A stretch of DNA of 8,942 nt from positions 1-8,942 of the forward strand of contig CAAFWU010000013.1 in assembly GCA_900766825.1 (NCBI GenBank), given 5' to 3'. Positions 1 to 6,961 of the stretch are shown here, in pieces. Each line of letters opens with the position of its first letter. The stretch's first letter is position 1. The DNA is from Bacteroidales bacterium (lineage in GTDB: Bacteria; Bacteroidota; Bacteroidia; Bacteroidales; Marinilabiliaceae). The notes beneath the pieces were generated by a model that saw nothing but the letters and a program-made list of their open reading frames with translations, was not told the origin of the DNA and searched no databases. Made by a program: the position numbers and the translations under genes.

Positions 1-35
1 ATTTGCTATAATACAGCAAAATAGAGTACATATTC

Positions 36-67
36 CTTGGCTCTTTAAACAAAATTTGGTATATTAG
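36..67 (+). promoter_or_regulatory. Possible promoter upstream of the GSCFA gene
   Basis: CTTG at 36-39 and TATATTAG at 60-67 are separated by 20 bases. They match the Bacteroidota -33 (TTTG) and -7 (TAnnTTTG) elements with one mismatch each. The match is weak and in AT-rich DNA, where such matches arise by chance. The rest of bases 1-197 shows no gene. It also holds a small inverted repeat at 2-20 (TTTGCT and AGCAAA around a 7-base loop). Confidence 0.22.
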
Positions 68-98
68 AGTGTTAAAAAGAAGCCAACAAATTGTTTTG

Positions 99-132
99 CC
101 CCCCAAAAAAATACAATAGTTGCCAAAAAAAA
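99..132 (+). repeat. C6/A7 and A8 homopolymer tracts before the GSCFA gene
   Basis: C6 at 99-104 runs directly into A7 at 105-111, and a second tract of eight A lies at 125-132. Both copies have the form TTGCC followed by a run of A, so they look like an imperfect direct repeat. They lie in the presumed leader between the candidate promoter and the ATG at 198. Such runs are prone to slippage, but nothing here shows that they vary. Confidence 0.6.
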
Positions 133-197
133 GCAATCTATCAACTCAACGTACACTTATTTCTATTAAATTACCACAGATACTAAAGTTAGTTGAT

Positions 198-1076
198 ATG
201 ACAAACATAAGACTTACTACGCCAGTGGAAATTGGCAAAAGCTTGCGACCTATTGGTTTTCAAAGCAAAATTTTGATGATTGGGAGTTGCTTTGCAGACA
301 ACATTGGACAGATGATGCAAAAGGCTAACTTTGGAATAACGGTAAATCCTTTTGGCACAACATATAACCCTGCGTCGTTGTGCGAAGCTATACGCCGACT
401 GGAGAGTAACGAAAAGTTCTGCGCTGATGAGTGCACAACCATAGGGGCTGGCGATGAGAGGATATGCTCGTTCGGCCACCACACTAAACGCGCAAGGACC
501 ACCGTGGAGGAGTTTTTAAGGGAGGCTAATGAGGCTCTGGAGTTGGCTCATGAACAATGGATGCAATGTGACACACTGATTGCAACATTAGGAACAGCGT
601 GGTGCTATAAACTCAAGAAAACCAATAAGGTAGTGAATAACTGTTTAAAGCACCCACAATGTGAGTTTGAACGAGAACTGCTAACAGTGGATGAGGTTTG
701 CAAAAATTTGGAAAATATATGCCAGATGGCGGAGGGACGACAAGTGATTTTGACGGTAAGCCCCATACGACATATGCGTGATGGTGCACACGGCAATACA
801 CTTAGCAAAGCTACGTTGCACATTGGTATTGAGACTGTTACGAACCAACGAGCAGAGCAAGTATGCTACTTTCCGTCCTACGAAATAATGATGGACGAAC
901 TGAGAGACTATAGGTTTTATGCGGACGATATGAGCCACCCATCGGATTTGGCAGAGCAGATTATATTCGACAAATTTATGGAGTTTGCCCTTGACCCAAG
1001 ACAGAGAACCCAATTGGCGGAGAACTTAAAAAAGGCTAAACAGATGAGCCACAGACCTAATATTGGAGTATTGTGA
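198..1076 (+). CDS. GSCFA-domain protein (SGNH-type hydrolase/acyl esterase-like)
   Basis: A protein of 292 residues of the GSCFA family, placed in the SGNH/GDSL hydrolase clan; the substrate is not known. The family signature GSCFA is at residues 29-33, its Ser30 being the expected nucleophile. Other visible blocks are NPFGT (50-54), TLGTAW (130-135), VSPIRH (187-192), YFPSYE (224-229) and DDMSHP (243-248), where Asp244 and His247 fit the SGNH DxxH block. No signal peptide or membrane segment is seen, so it is probably cytoplasmic. I chose the ATG at 198 because family-like sequence begins just after it. A TTG at 120 in the same frame would add 26 residues with no family resemblance. The HAD gene follows after 72 bases. 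Family assignment is firm; the catalytic role is inferred from the motifs. Confidence 0.9.
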   Translation: MTNIRLTTPVEIGKSLRPIGFQSKILMIGSCFADNIGQMMQKANFGITVNPFGTTYNPASLCEAIRRLESNEKFCADECTTIGAGDERICSFGHHTKRARTTVEEFLREANEALELAHEQWMQCDTLIATLGTAWCYKLKKTNKVVNNCLKHPQCEFERELLTVDEVCKNLENICQMAEGRQVILTVSPIRHMRDGAHGNTLSKATLHIGIETVTNQRAEQVCYFPSYEIMMDELRDYRFYADDMSHPSDLAEQIIFDKFMEFALDPRQRTQLAENLKKAKQMSHRPNIGVL

Positions 1077-1108
1077 CAAAGAGTAATCCCGCACGAGTAA
1101 AAAAATTG

Positions 1109-1116
1109 TACTTTTG
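1109..1116 (+). promoter_or_regulatory. Candidate -7 box for the HAD phosphatase gene
   Basis: TACTTTTG is an exact match to the Bacteroidota -7 element TAnnTTTG. It lies 32 bases before the ATG at 1149, leaving a short leader. I find no TTTG -33 element at the usual spacing of about 19-21 bases, so the promoter is only half supported. If real, the HAD gene can be transcribed independently of the GSCFA gene. Confidence 0.4.
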
Positions 1117-1148
1117 TGCAAACATCATCACTGTAATGGTGAAAACGA

Positions 1149-1967
1149 ATGATGGACAAGAGAACAACAGAATATAAGGCGGCCTTTTTTGACATAGATG
1201 GCACACTGGTGAGTTTCAAGACCCATATGGTGCCCGAAAGCACTCGCCAAGCCATTGAGACGCTGCGCGCAAACGGTGTGAAGTGTTTTATTGCATCGGG
1301 GCGCCACATGAGCAACATAGACAATTTGGGCTCACTGGAATTTGATGGCTACATAACAGTGAACGGTGGCATGACATATTTAGACGGGCAACTAATTGAT
1401 AAAAACCCAATTAACCCAGAGGATGTGGCCACGGTACTGAACATAATGTACGGCGAAAACATAAACGAGTCAACACAGGGTATTGAACCCTTTGCTGTTA
1501 GTTTTGTGCAGCGCAACGGTTTGGTTCTGAACTGGGAGAATGAGAAGACAGAACAACTGTTTAGGCAGTTAAACTTCGGCAAAGTGCCAACACAAGATGA
1601 CCTTAGGCACTTAGTGGGAGAGGATGTATTTCAGATGATATCGTTCTTTGGCACCGAAGTGGAACCACGTATGATGGAGGTGCTACCCCATTGCCAATCG
1701 GCACGATGGAGTCCTCTGTTCACCGACTTGGTACCTAAGGGTCAGAGCAAGGTTCGCGGCATTGACATAATATGCAACCACATGGGCATAGATGTTAGTC
1801 AGGCTATGGCTTTTGGCGATGGAGGTAACGACATTGAGATGCTGACCCACGTGGGAATGGGGGTGGCCATGGGTAACGCAGCCGATGAGGTGAAGCGAGA
1901 AGCCCGAATGGTGTGTCCTTCGGTGGACTGCGATGGCATAGCCACAGCGGTAGCCAACATATTGTAG
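1149..1967 (+). CDS. Cof-type HAD-IIB family phosphatase
   Basis: A protein of 272 residues, the usual length for cytoplasmic Cof-like haloacid dehalogenase phosphatases, which hydrolyse phosphorylated sugars or cofactors. All four catalytic motifs are present: DIDGT at residues 15-19 (Asp15 nucleophile, Asp17 general acid/base), Ser50 in ASGR, Lys197 in VPKGQSK, and GDGGND at 223-228 (Mg2+ binding). Residues about 85-190 between motifs II and III form the C2-type cap expected of subclass IIB, which sets specificity. The substrate cannot be read from the sequence. The gene starts with two consecutive ATG codons (1149 and 1152), so the exact first residue is uncertain by one. It may share a transcript with the GSCFA gene, but a -7 box at 1109-1116 suggests its own start. 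No terminator is clear after it; only a weak GGGAGC/GCTCTT wobble hairpin lies near 1972-1992. Confidence 0.93.
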   Translation: MMDKRTTEYKAAFFDIDGTLVSFKTHMVPESTRQAIETLRANGVKCFIASGRHMSNIDNLGSLEFDGYITVNGGMTYLDGQLIDKNPINPEDVATVLNIMYGENINESTQGIEPFAVSFVQRNGLVLNWENEKTEQLFRQLNFGKVPTQDDLRHLVGEDVFQMISFFGTEVEPRMMEVLPHCQSARWSPLFTDLVPKGQSKVRGIDIICNHMGIDVSQAMAFGDGGNDIEMLTHVGMGVAMGNAADEVKREARMVCPSVDCDGIATAVANIL

Positions 1968-2087
1968 GTGGGGGAGCAGAATGGGAGCTCTTATAAATTT
2001 ATGCCCTAATTACCTTTAGCAGAGAGGCTGACAGACCCATCACATTGATGTGTAATAATGGATTATGCGCACCCTCATTACAACAAA

Positions 2088-2125
2088 AGGGCAATTTAGC
2101 ACCACGTACAAAGAGAAGTTGCCCT
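2088..2125 (+). promoter_or_regulatory. Hairpin in the region upstream of the LysM gene
   Basis: AGGGCAATTT (2088-2097) pairs with AAGTTGCCCT (2116-2125) over ten positions, one of them G-U, around an 18-base loop. The + strand after it is A-rich with no T run, so it is not an intrinsic terminator for the HAD gene. It ends 53 bases before the ATG at 2179. A 5'-UTR structure or a protein-binding site is possible. The 211-base spacer 1968-2178 also has small repeats (CACAT-TG-ATGTG at 2041-2052; TGTAAT at 2051-2056 with ATTACA at 2077-2082), but no convincing promoter. Confidence 0.4.
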
Positions 2126-2178
2126 AATAAAACACAAGAAAAAATATAGTCTTACTGCATAAAAAACAGAAGCTAACG

Positions 2179-4563
2179 ATGACAAATCCCACTAAAATAT
2201 TATTGATAATAAGCCTATTGCTTGGAGCATGGGCACATGAGGTTCGTGCACAAGAGATTGTTGTAGAAGGAGGTCAGGCATACAAACTACACAAGGTTGC
2301 TAAGGGTGAGGGATTTTACAGGCTGAGCAAAGAAAATGGTGTGAGCCAAGAGGACATACTAAGTGCCAACCCACAACTTAAAACAACGGGATTGGTTGAG
2401 GGAGTTGTTGTTAGAATACCCATAAAGGGAGAGAACAAGACAGCAGTGGAGATAGACAACCGCGCCAAAGCATCGCATACTGTCAAAGCTGGCGAGACGC
2501 CTTACAGCATTGCCAAGCAATATAACATGACATTGGCCGAGTTGCTAAAATTGAACAAATCAGTAAGCAATGGGCTGCGCGAGGGGCAAGAAGTGATTGT
2601 ATACTCCAAAAGCAACACATCGGATAAGACGGAACAAACTGACCTTATGACACAAAGCCACACAGCAGCCAAGGGTGAGACGTTGTTCAGCATTGCTAAA
2701 CAATATGGCGTGAACCCATCTACTGTGATTGGTCTAAACCCCAATTTGGTTGGGGGGCTGAAAGAGGGCGACGTGGTGATACTGCCTGCCGAAGCTAACG
2801 TTGGGTCGAACTATGTGCTACACGTTATTCAGTCAGGTGAGACGCTATACAGCATTGGAACACGCTACGGTGTTAAGGCTCAGCAGATTGCACAAGCCAA
2901 TGTGGCTTTGGATCCCACGGCAATGCCTGTTGGGACTGCCATTAGAATTCCACAGTCGAGAATACCAGCCGAGGATGAAGAATTCATCTATCATAGAATG
3001 GCACAGGGCGAAACCCTCTACTCACTGTGCGTGAAATATAACTTACTGCAAGAGAGGATTGAACACTACAACACAGGACTAGACTGGAATGCGCTGAGCG
3101 TAGGTCAAGTGGTGGCCATTCCCAAACGGGACCAAGTGGCTGTGGTAACATACAGAGAGCATGAAGTAAAAAAGCGTGAGACCCTCTACAGCATAGCAAA
3201 AGAGGAGAATGTGAGCATAGAGGACATACTAAGCGCCAACCTAGGTCTGACAGCAGACAACTTGCAGAAAGACATGACAATAAAAATACCCGTTAGGAGA
3301 CAATACTCCGAACCTCGCCCCGCCACACGCGACACACTGTACATTGGCGATGAGGAAAGTATGAGGCAACTAACGGAGCGATACGATTACTTTGCCGCAG
3401 GGTGCCCACAGGTGAACGTATTCCTAATGCTCCCATTCAACGCATGGGCAGAGATGAACAACATAAAGGCAAGCAACGGAGGAATCGAAGGATCCAATAA
3501 CACAAACTACAACATAAAGAGCCGTCGCTACATTGAGTTCTACGAGGGTGTGCATCTGGCATTGGATAGCCTGAGCCAAGCAGGTGCCAACGTAAACCTG
3601 ACGGTTTTTGACACCAACAGCCGACTGGAGGCTATAAACCAACTGAATGGAGCCCAGACGAAACCCGACATAATCATTGGTCCAGCACACAAAGAGGAGA
3701 TGACGGACGTAATGATTTATGCCAAGAAAAACAGGGTGCCTATGGTACTGCCTTTTGCTCAATGCGACAGCACCATACTGGACAACCCATACATATTTCA
3801 GGCAAGCCGCATAGACTCCATAACGGGCAAAGAGATGATGAAAAGTTTGGTTAAGGAGGCGGCAGGAGCTCACATTGTACTGCTAAGCCCAAGATCGAAA
3901 AACAAAGGAGACTTAGAGCGCAACGATATGTTCAAAAAGAGCGTGCAGGAGAACAACTTGACCTATACATATCATGACTTCGACCCCAAGAACCCCACCG
4001 AGGTGCTGGCCAAACTGAGTACAGAAAAGAAAAATATTGTTCTGCTACTGACCAACAACGAGGCTAGGGTGAACAGCGTGCTAACATCGCTTGCGGGCGT
4101 GATAGACCAAAAACCAGAAGCCATGATTGAGCTGTGGGCATGGAGCGATTGGCTAAGTTTTCAGACCGTTGAGGTGGACGTATTCCATAAACTGAACACC
4201 AAAATATTCAGCAGCTTTGCCATAGACTACAACGATGCTCAAACGCAGAGCATACTGAACAAATATCGACGCCAATACTTTACTGAACCAGTGGCTTTTA
4301 TGCCCTATTTTCAGAAGCTAAAGAGCAAGTCGGGCTACTCAGAGTACGGTATGTGGGGCTACGATGTGGCCATGCAGTTTGTGGGTGCAAGAGTGTTCAA
4401 CGGACCTCAGTTTATGCGAAACCTAAACGACTACAAGTCTCACTTGACCCAAACAAACTTCAAATTTAAGAACCTAACCAACTGGGGCGGTGCACTAAAC
4501 ATTGGCTTAAAGACCATTACATTCAAGTCGGACGGGTCGATAGAAGTGGCAAACATAGAATAA
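2179..4563 (+). CDS. Secreted protein with six LysM repeats and a type-1 periplasmic-binding-like domain
   Basis: A protein of 794 residues. Residues 1-24 look like a signal peptide, with a hydrophobic core at 7-18 and likely cleavage after VRA. The absence of a lipobox cysteine argues against a lipoprotein. Six LysM repeats follow at about 35-82, 99-142, 160-204, 213-258, 270-315 and 325-371; most show the GETLYSIA-type core and an IP-type end. LysM domains bind N-acetylglucosamine-containing glycans, here most likely peptidoglycan. Residues about 410-790 resemble the type-1 periplasmic-binding fold (Leu/Ile/Val-binding family): VFLMLPF (414-420), FYEGVHLALDSL (454-465), PDIIIGP (496-502) and RVPMVLPFA (519-527) match its characteristic strands and helices. 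I infer an envelope protein anchored on the cell wall that senses or binds a small ligand or a protein partner. No permease genes are adjacent, so a transport role is not supported. The ABC-F gene begins 37 bases downstream and may be cotranscribed. Confidence 0.9.
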   Translation: MTNPTKILLIISLLLGAWAHEVRAQEIVVEGGQAYKLHKVAKGEGFYRLSKENGVSQEDILSANPQLKTTGLVEGVVVRIPIKGENKTAVEIDNRAKASHTVKAGETPYSIAKQYNMTLAELLKLNKSVSNGLREGQEVIVYSKSNTSDKTEQTDLMTQSHTAAKGETLFSIAKQYGVNPSTVIGLNPNLVGGLKEGDVVILPAEANVGSNYVLHVIQSGETLYSIGTRYGVKAQQIAQANVALDPTAMPVGTAIRIPQSRIPAEDEEFIYHRMAQGETLYSLCVKYNLLQERIEHYNTGLDWNALSVGQVVAIPKRDQVAVVTYREHEVKKRETLYSIAKEENVSIEDILSANLGLTADNLQKDMTIKIPVRRQYSEPRPATRDTLYIGDEESMRQLTERYDYFAAGCPQVNVFLMLPFNAWAEMNNIKASNGGIEGSNNTNYNIKSRRYIEFYEGVHLALDSLSQAGANVNLTVFDTNSRLEAINQLNGAQTKPDIIIGPAHKEEMTDVMIYAKKNRVPMVLPFAQCDSTILDNPYIFQASRIDSITGKEMMKSLVKEAAGAHIVLLSPRSKNKGDLERNDMFKKSVQENNLTYTYHDFDPKNPTEVLAKLSTEKKNIVLLLTNNEARVNSVLTSLAGVIDQKPEAMIELWAWSDWLSFQTVEVDVFHKLNTKIFSSFAIDYNDAQTQSILNKYRRQYFTEPVAFMPYFQKLKSKSGYSEYGMWGYDVAMQFVGARVFNGPQFMRNLNDYKSHLTQTNFKFKNLTNWGGALNIGLKTITFKSDGSIEVANIE

Positions 4564-4600
4564 GGATGTGAAACAAAGCAATAGATTGACAGAATAAACG

Positions 4601-6691
4601 ATGATTGCAATAAACAACCTCTCGGTAGCATTTGGAGGCTTTAGGCTCTTTGACTCAATAACATTCAACGTTGGAGACAAAGACCGAATTGGCTTAACAG
4701 GCAAAAACGGAGCTGGCAAGTCGACGATGCTGAAGGTGATATGTGGCATACAGCCCCCAACGGAGGGCACGGTAACAATACCCAAAGACTACAGCGTTGG
4801 GTACCTGCCTCAGCACATGACCTATGGCGACGACAAGACGGTGTTTGAGGAGGCCGAGACGGCACTGAAGGACCTTAAGGCTCTGCAAGCACGCGTTGAC
4901 GAGATGAACGCCGAGTTGGCAACACGCGATGACTACGAGAGCGAAGCCTACATGAAATTCCTCATCGAGCTATCGGAAAAGACCGAGAGGTTGGCCATGA
5001 TGGGTGGCGACAGCTACAAAGCCGAGATAGAGACCACGCTGAAAGGCTTGGGCTTTGAACGCACAGACTTTGAGCGCCCCACCAAGGAGTTCTCGGGAGG
5101 ATGGCGTATGCGCATTGAGTTGGCAAAGATATTGCTGGCCAAGCCAGACATAATATTACTGGACGAGCCCACGAACCACCTGGACATAGAATCCATTCAG
5201 TGGTTGGAGGATTTTCTAAAGGATTACTCGGGAGCTGTGGTGGTAATATCGCACGATAGAGCCTTTTTGGACAACGTGACTACTAGAACAATAGAGATTG
5301 TTTTGGGCAAGATATACGACTACAAGGCTAACTACACCAAATACCTGGAGTTGCGTCAAGAGCGCTACGAGCAGCAAATGAATGCCTACCGCAATCAACA
5401 AAAGATGATTGAGGACACAGAGAAATTCATTGAGCGCTTTAGGTACAAAGCAACCAAGTCAGTGCAGGTTCAAAGCCGCATTAAGCAACTGGAGAAGATA
5501 GAGAGAATACAGATAGACGACTTTGACAAGAGTGCGCTAAATATCAAGTTTCCGCCAGCACCACACTCAGGCGTTATTACTGTAAAAGGCAAGCACATAA
5601 GCAAAGCCTTTGGCGACCATGTGGTGATAAATGATGTGGATTTTGAGATTGAGCGTGGTGAAAAGGTGGCCTTTGTGGGCAGAAACGGCGAAGGCAAAAC
5701 AACCATGGCTCGCATGATAATGCGCGAACTTGACCATCAGGGCGAGATTGTATTGGGTCATGGCGTCAAGGTGGGCTATTTTGCTCAGAACCAAGCCGAT
5801 ATGCTCAACCCAGAAGATACTGTGTTTGACACCATAGACCGCGTGGCAGTGGGCGAAATCCGCCTAAAGATACGCGACATGCTGGGTGCCTTTATGTTCA
5901 GTGGTGAGGACATAGACAAGAAGGTGGCCGTGTTGTCGGGCGGCGAACGCACACGTTTGGCCATGGTGAGGCTGCTGCTTGAACCAGTGAACTTACTGAT
6001 ATTGGACGAGCCAACGAACCATCTGGACATTCGATCGAAAGAGATTCTGAAACAAGCCATTAAGGACTTTGGCGGAACGGTAATTGTGGTATCGCACGAC
6101 CGTGAATTCTTGGACGGTTTGGTGACCAAGACCTATGAGTTCCGCGGAGGCAAAATGAAGCTGCACCTTGGCGGTATATATGATTTCCTACGCGACAGAA
6201 AGATGGAATCGCTTCGCGAATTGGAGGCAGCGAGCCGCAGCAAAACGAGTGTGCAAACAAATGGTCAGCAGCCTACTAAGGGATCGAATAACGCTCAGGG
6301 AAACCCGTCTGTGAACACTACGGGAAACCCAACAAGTAACACTGCGAATAAGACAATAGACAAACAAACTAACTCTGAAAGCAAGGGAGGCTCCACTACC
6401 CCATCCTCTGGTGCAGCAATCAAACCTGCCAAGCCTCAGATGACATACGAGCAAAAGAAGGAATATGACCGCAAGGTGAACAAACTGACCAAAGGCATCA
6501 AGACAGCAGAGGAGCAGATTGCCAAGACTGAGCAAGAGATTGCGGACTTGGAGAAGCAGATGGAGAGTTGCACAAGCAACGAGCAGGCTACCGAACTGTC
6601 TCAAAAACATGGCAAGGCATCGGCCGCATTGGAGGAGTTGATGCAACAATGGTCGGAGTTGCAAGAGGAGTTAGAACAATTGCAAGGATAG
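4601..6691 (+). CDS. ABC-F family ATPase (translation factor type), with C-terminal coiled coil
   Basis: A soluble protein of 696 residues with two ABC ATPase domains and no membrane segments, which defines ABC-F proteins. Members of this family generally act at the ribosomal E site. Domain 1 has Walker A GKNGAGKST (34-42), signature FSGGW (164-168), Walker B with DEP (188-190) and the H-loop His218. Domain 2 has Walker A GRNGEGKTT (360-368), signature LSGGE (445-449), DEP (469-471) and His499. Both have TNHLD after Walker B. The charged linker at about 245-315, with an RFRYKATKSVQVQSR-like stretch, is the P-site tRNA interaction motif. Residues about 545-610 form an Asn/Thr/Ser/Gly-rich low-complexity spacer, followed by a coiled coil at about 615-695, as in Uup-like members. 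Antibiotic resistance is not indicated; a housekeeping role is more likely, but the subfamily cannot be fixed by eye. Confidence 0.93.
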   Translation: MIAINNLSVAFGGFRLFDSITFNVGDKDRIGLTGKNGAGKSTMLKVICGIQPPTEGTVTIPKDYSVGYLPQHMTYGDDKTVFEEAETALKDLKALQARVDEMNAELATRDDYESEAYMKFLIELSEKTERLAMMGGDSYKAEIETTLKGLGFERTDFERPTKEFSGGWRMRIELAKILLAKPDIILLDEPTNHLDIESIQWLEDFLKDYSGAVVVISHDRAFLDNVTTRTIEIVLGKIYDYKANYTKYLELRQERYEQQMNAYRNQQKMIEDTEKFIERFRYKATKSVQVQSRIKQLEKIERIQIDDFDKSALNIKFPPAPHSGVITVKGKHISKAFGDHVVINDVDFEIERGEKVAFVGRNGEGKTTMARMIMRELDHQGEIVLGHGVKVGYFAQNQADMLNPEDTVFDTIDRVAVGEIRLKIRDMLGAFMFSGEDIDKKVAVLSGGERTRLAMVRLLLEPVNLLILDEPTNHLDIRSKEILKQAIKDFGGTVIVVSHDREFLDGLVTKTYEFRGGKMKLHLGGIYDFLRDRKMESLRELEAASRSKTSVQTNGQQPTKGSNNAQGNPSVNTTGNPTSNTANKTIDKQTNSESKGGSTTPSSGAAIKPAKPQMTYEQKKEYDRKVNKLTKGIKTAEEQIAKTEQEIADLEKQMESCTSNEQATELSQKHGKASAALEELMQQWSELQEELEQLQG

Positions 6692-6720
6692 TAGATTTAT
6701 CTTTGGTTGCTACCCATTAA

Positions 6721-6756
6721 TGCAATTGATTGCACATATAAGTATCTATTGATACT
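6721..6756 (+). repeat. Two adjacent inverted repeats after the ABC-F gene
   Basis: TGCAAT-TG-ATTGCA (6721-6734) and AGTATC-TATT-GATACT (6741-6756) are both perfect six-base inverted repeats. They begin 30 bases after the ABC-F stop codon. No T run follows either, so they are not standard intrinsic terminators. They could be protein-binding sites or RNA 3'-end structures. They lie in the 270-base spacer 6692-6961, which holds no gene that I can support. Confidence 0.5.
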
Positions 6757-6848
6757 AGCACTCTAAAATATTTGTAATTAGAAGCATAAAGGCAACAAAT
6801 TCATACATAAAGCGAACATTTATCGCATCCTCTTGGGTAAATTATAAG

Positions 6849-6856
6849 TAATTTTG
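6849..6856 (+). promoter_or_regulatory. Candidate -7 box for the sugar kinase gene
   Basis: TAATTTTG matches the Bacteroidota -7 element TAnnTTTG exactly. No good -33 TTTG is seen at the normal distance. Transcription would start near 6863 and give a leader of about 100 bases before the ATG at 6962. The missing -33 box could mean activator dependence, but that is inference. Confidence 0.4.
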
Positions 6857-6865
6857 CCTTGTCTA

Positions 6866-6879
6866 AAGTCAGTTGACTT
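6866..6879 (+). promoter_or_regulatory. Palindrome at the expected start of kinase transcription, possible operator
   Basis: AAGTCA-GT-TGACTT is a perfect six-base inverted repeat with a two-base centre. It begins ten bases after the candidate -7 box, where a bound repressor would block transcription. No regulator gene is in the window, so the assignment is positional only. Confidence 0.35.
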
Positions 6880-6904
6880 ATGCCCCTCAAAAGGCTATGG
6901 AAGA

Positions 6905-6916
6905 TTGCGTGCGCAA
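6905..6916 (+). repeat. Palindrome TTGCG-TG-CGCAA in the kinase leader
   Basis: A perfect five-base inverted repeat with a two-base centre, 45 bases before the kinase ATG. Its form (short arms, two-base centre) resembles the repeats at 6721-6734 and 6866-6879, though the arm sequences differ. It could be an operator half of a pair or coincidence. Confidence 0.35.
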
Positions 6917-6961
6917 ATAAAACAAACGTTATGTTCCATAAAGAGGCAAATTCAATAACAG

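Noticed and set aside
120..197. Extension of the GSCFA protein to a TTG start at 120
   Set aside because: The 26 extra residues have no family resemblance and include an A8 tract; the ATG at 198 directly precedes family-like sequence.
917..1324. Open frame of 135 codons on the - strand
   Set aside because: It overlaps the end of the GSCFA gene and the start of the HAD gene, both with clear motifs, and its translation resembles no family.
1972..1992. Terminator after the HAD gene
   Set aside because: The possible stem is only four Watson-Crick pairs plus wobbles, and what follows is mixed A/T rather than a T run.
2279..3291. DNA tandem repeat array in the LysM gene
   Set aside because: The repetition is at protein level (six diverged LysM domains); the DNA copies are too different and unevenly spaced to be a tandem repeat or CRISPR.
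4601..6691. Antibiotic-resistance ABC-F protein
   Set aside because: The motifs are shared by all ABC-F proteins, the Uup-like coiled-coil tail points to a housekeeping type, and no resistance or mobile genes are nearby.
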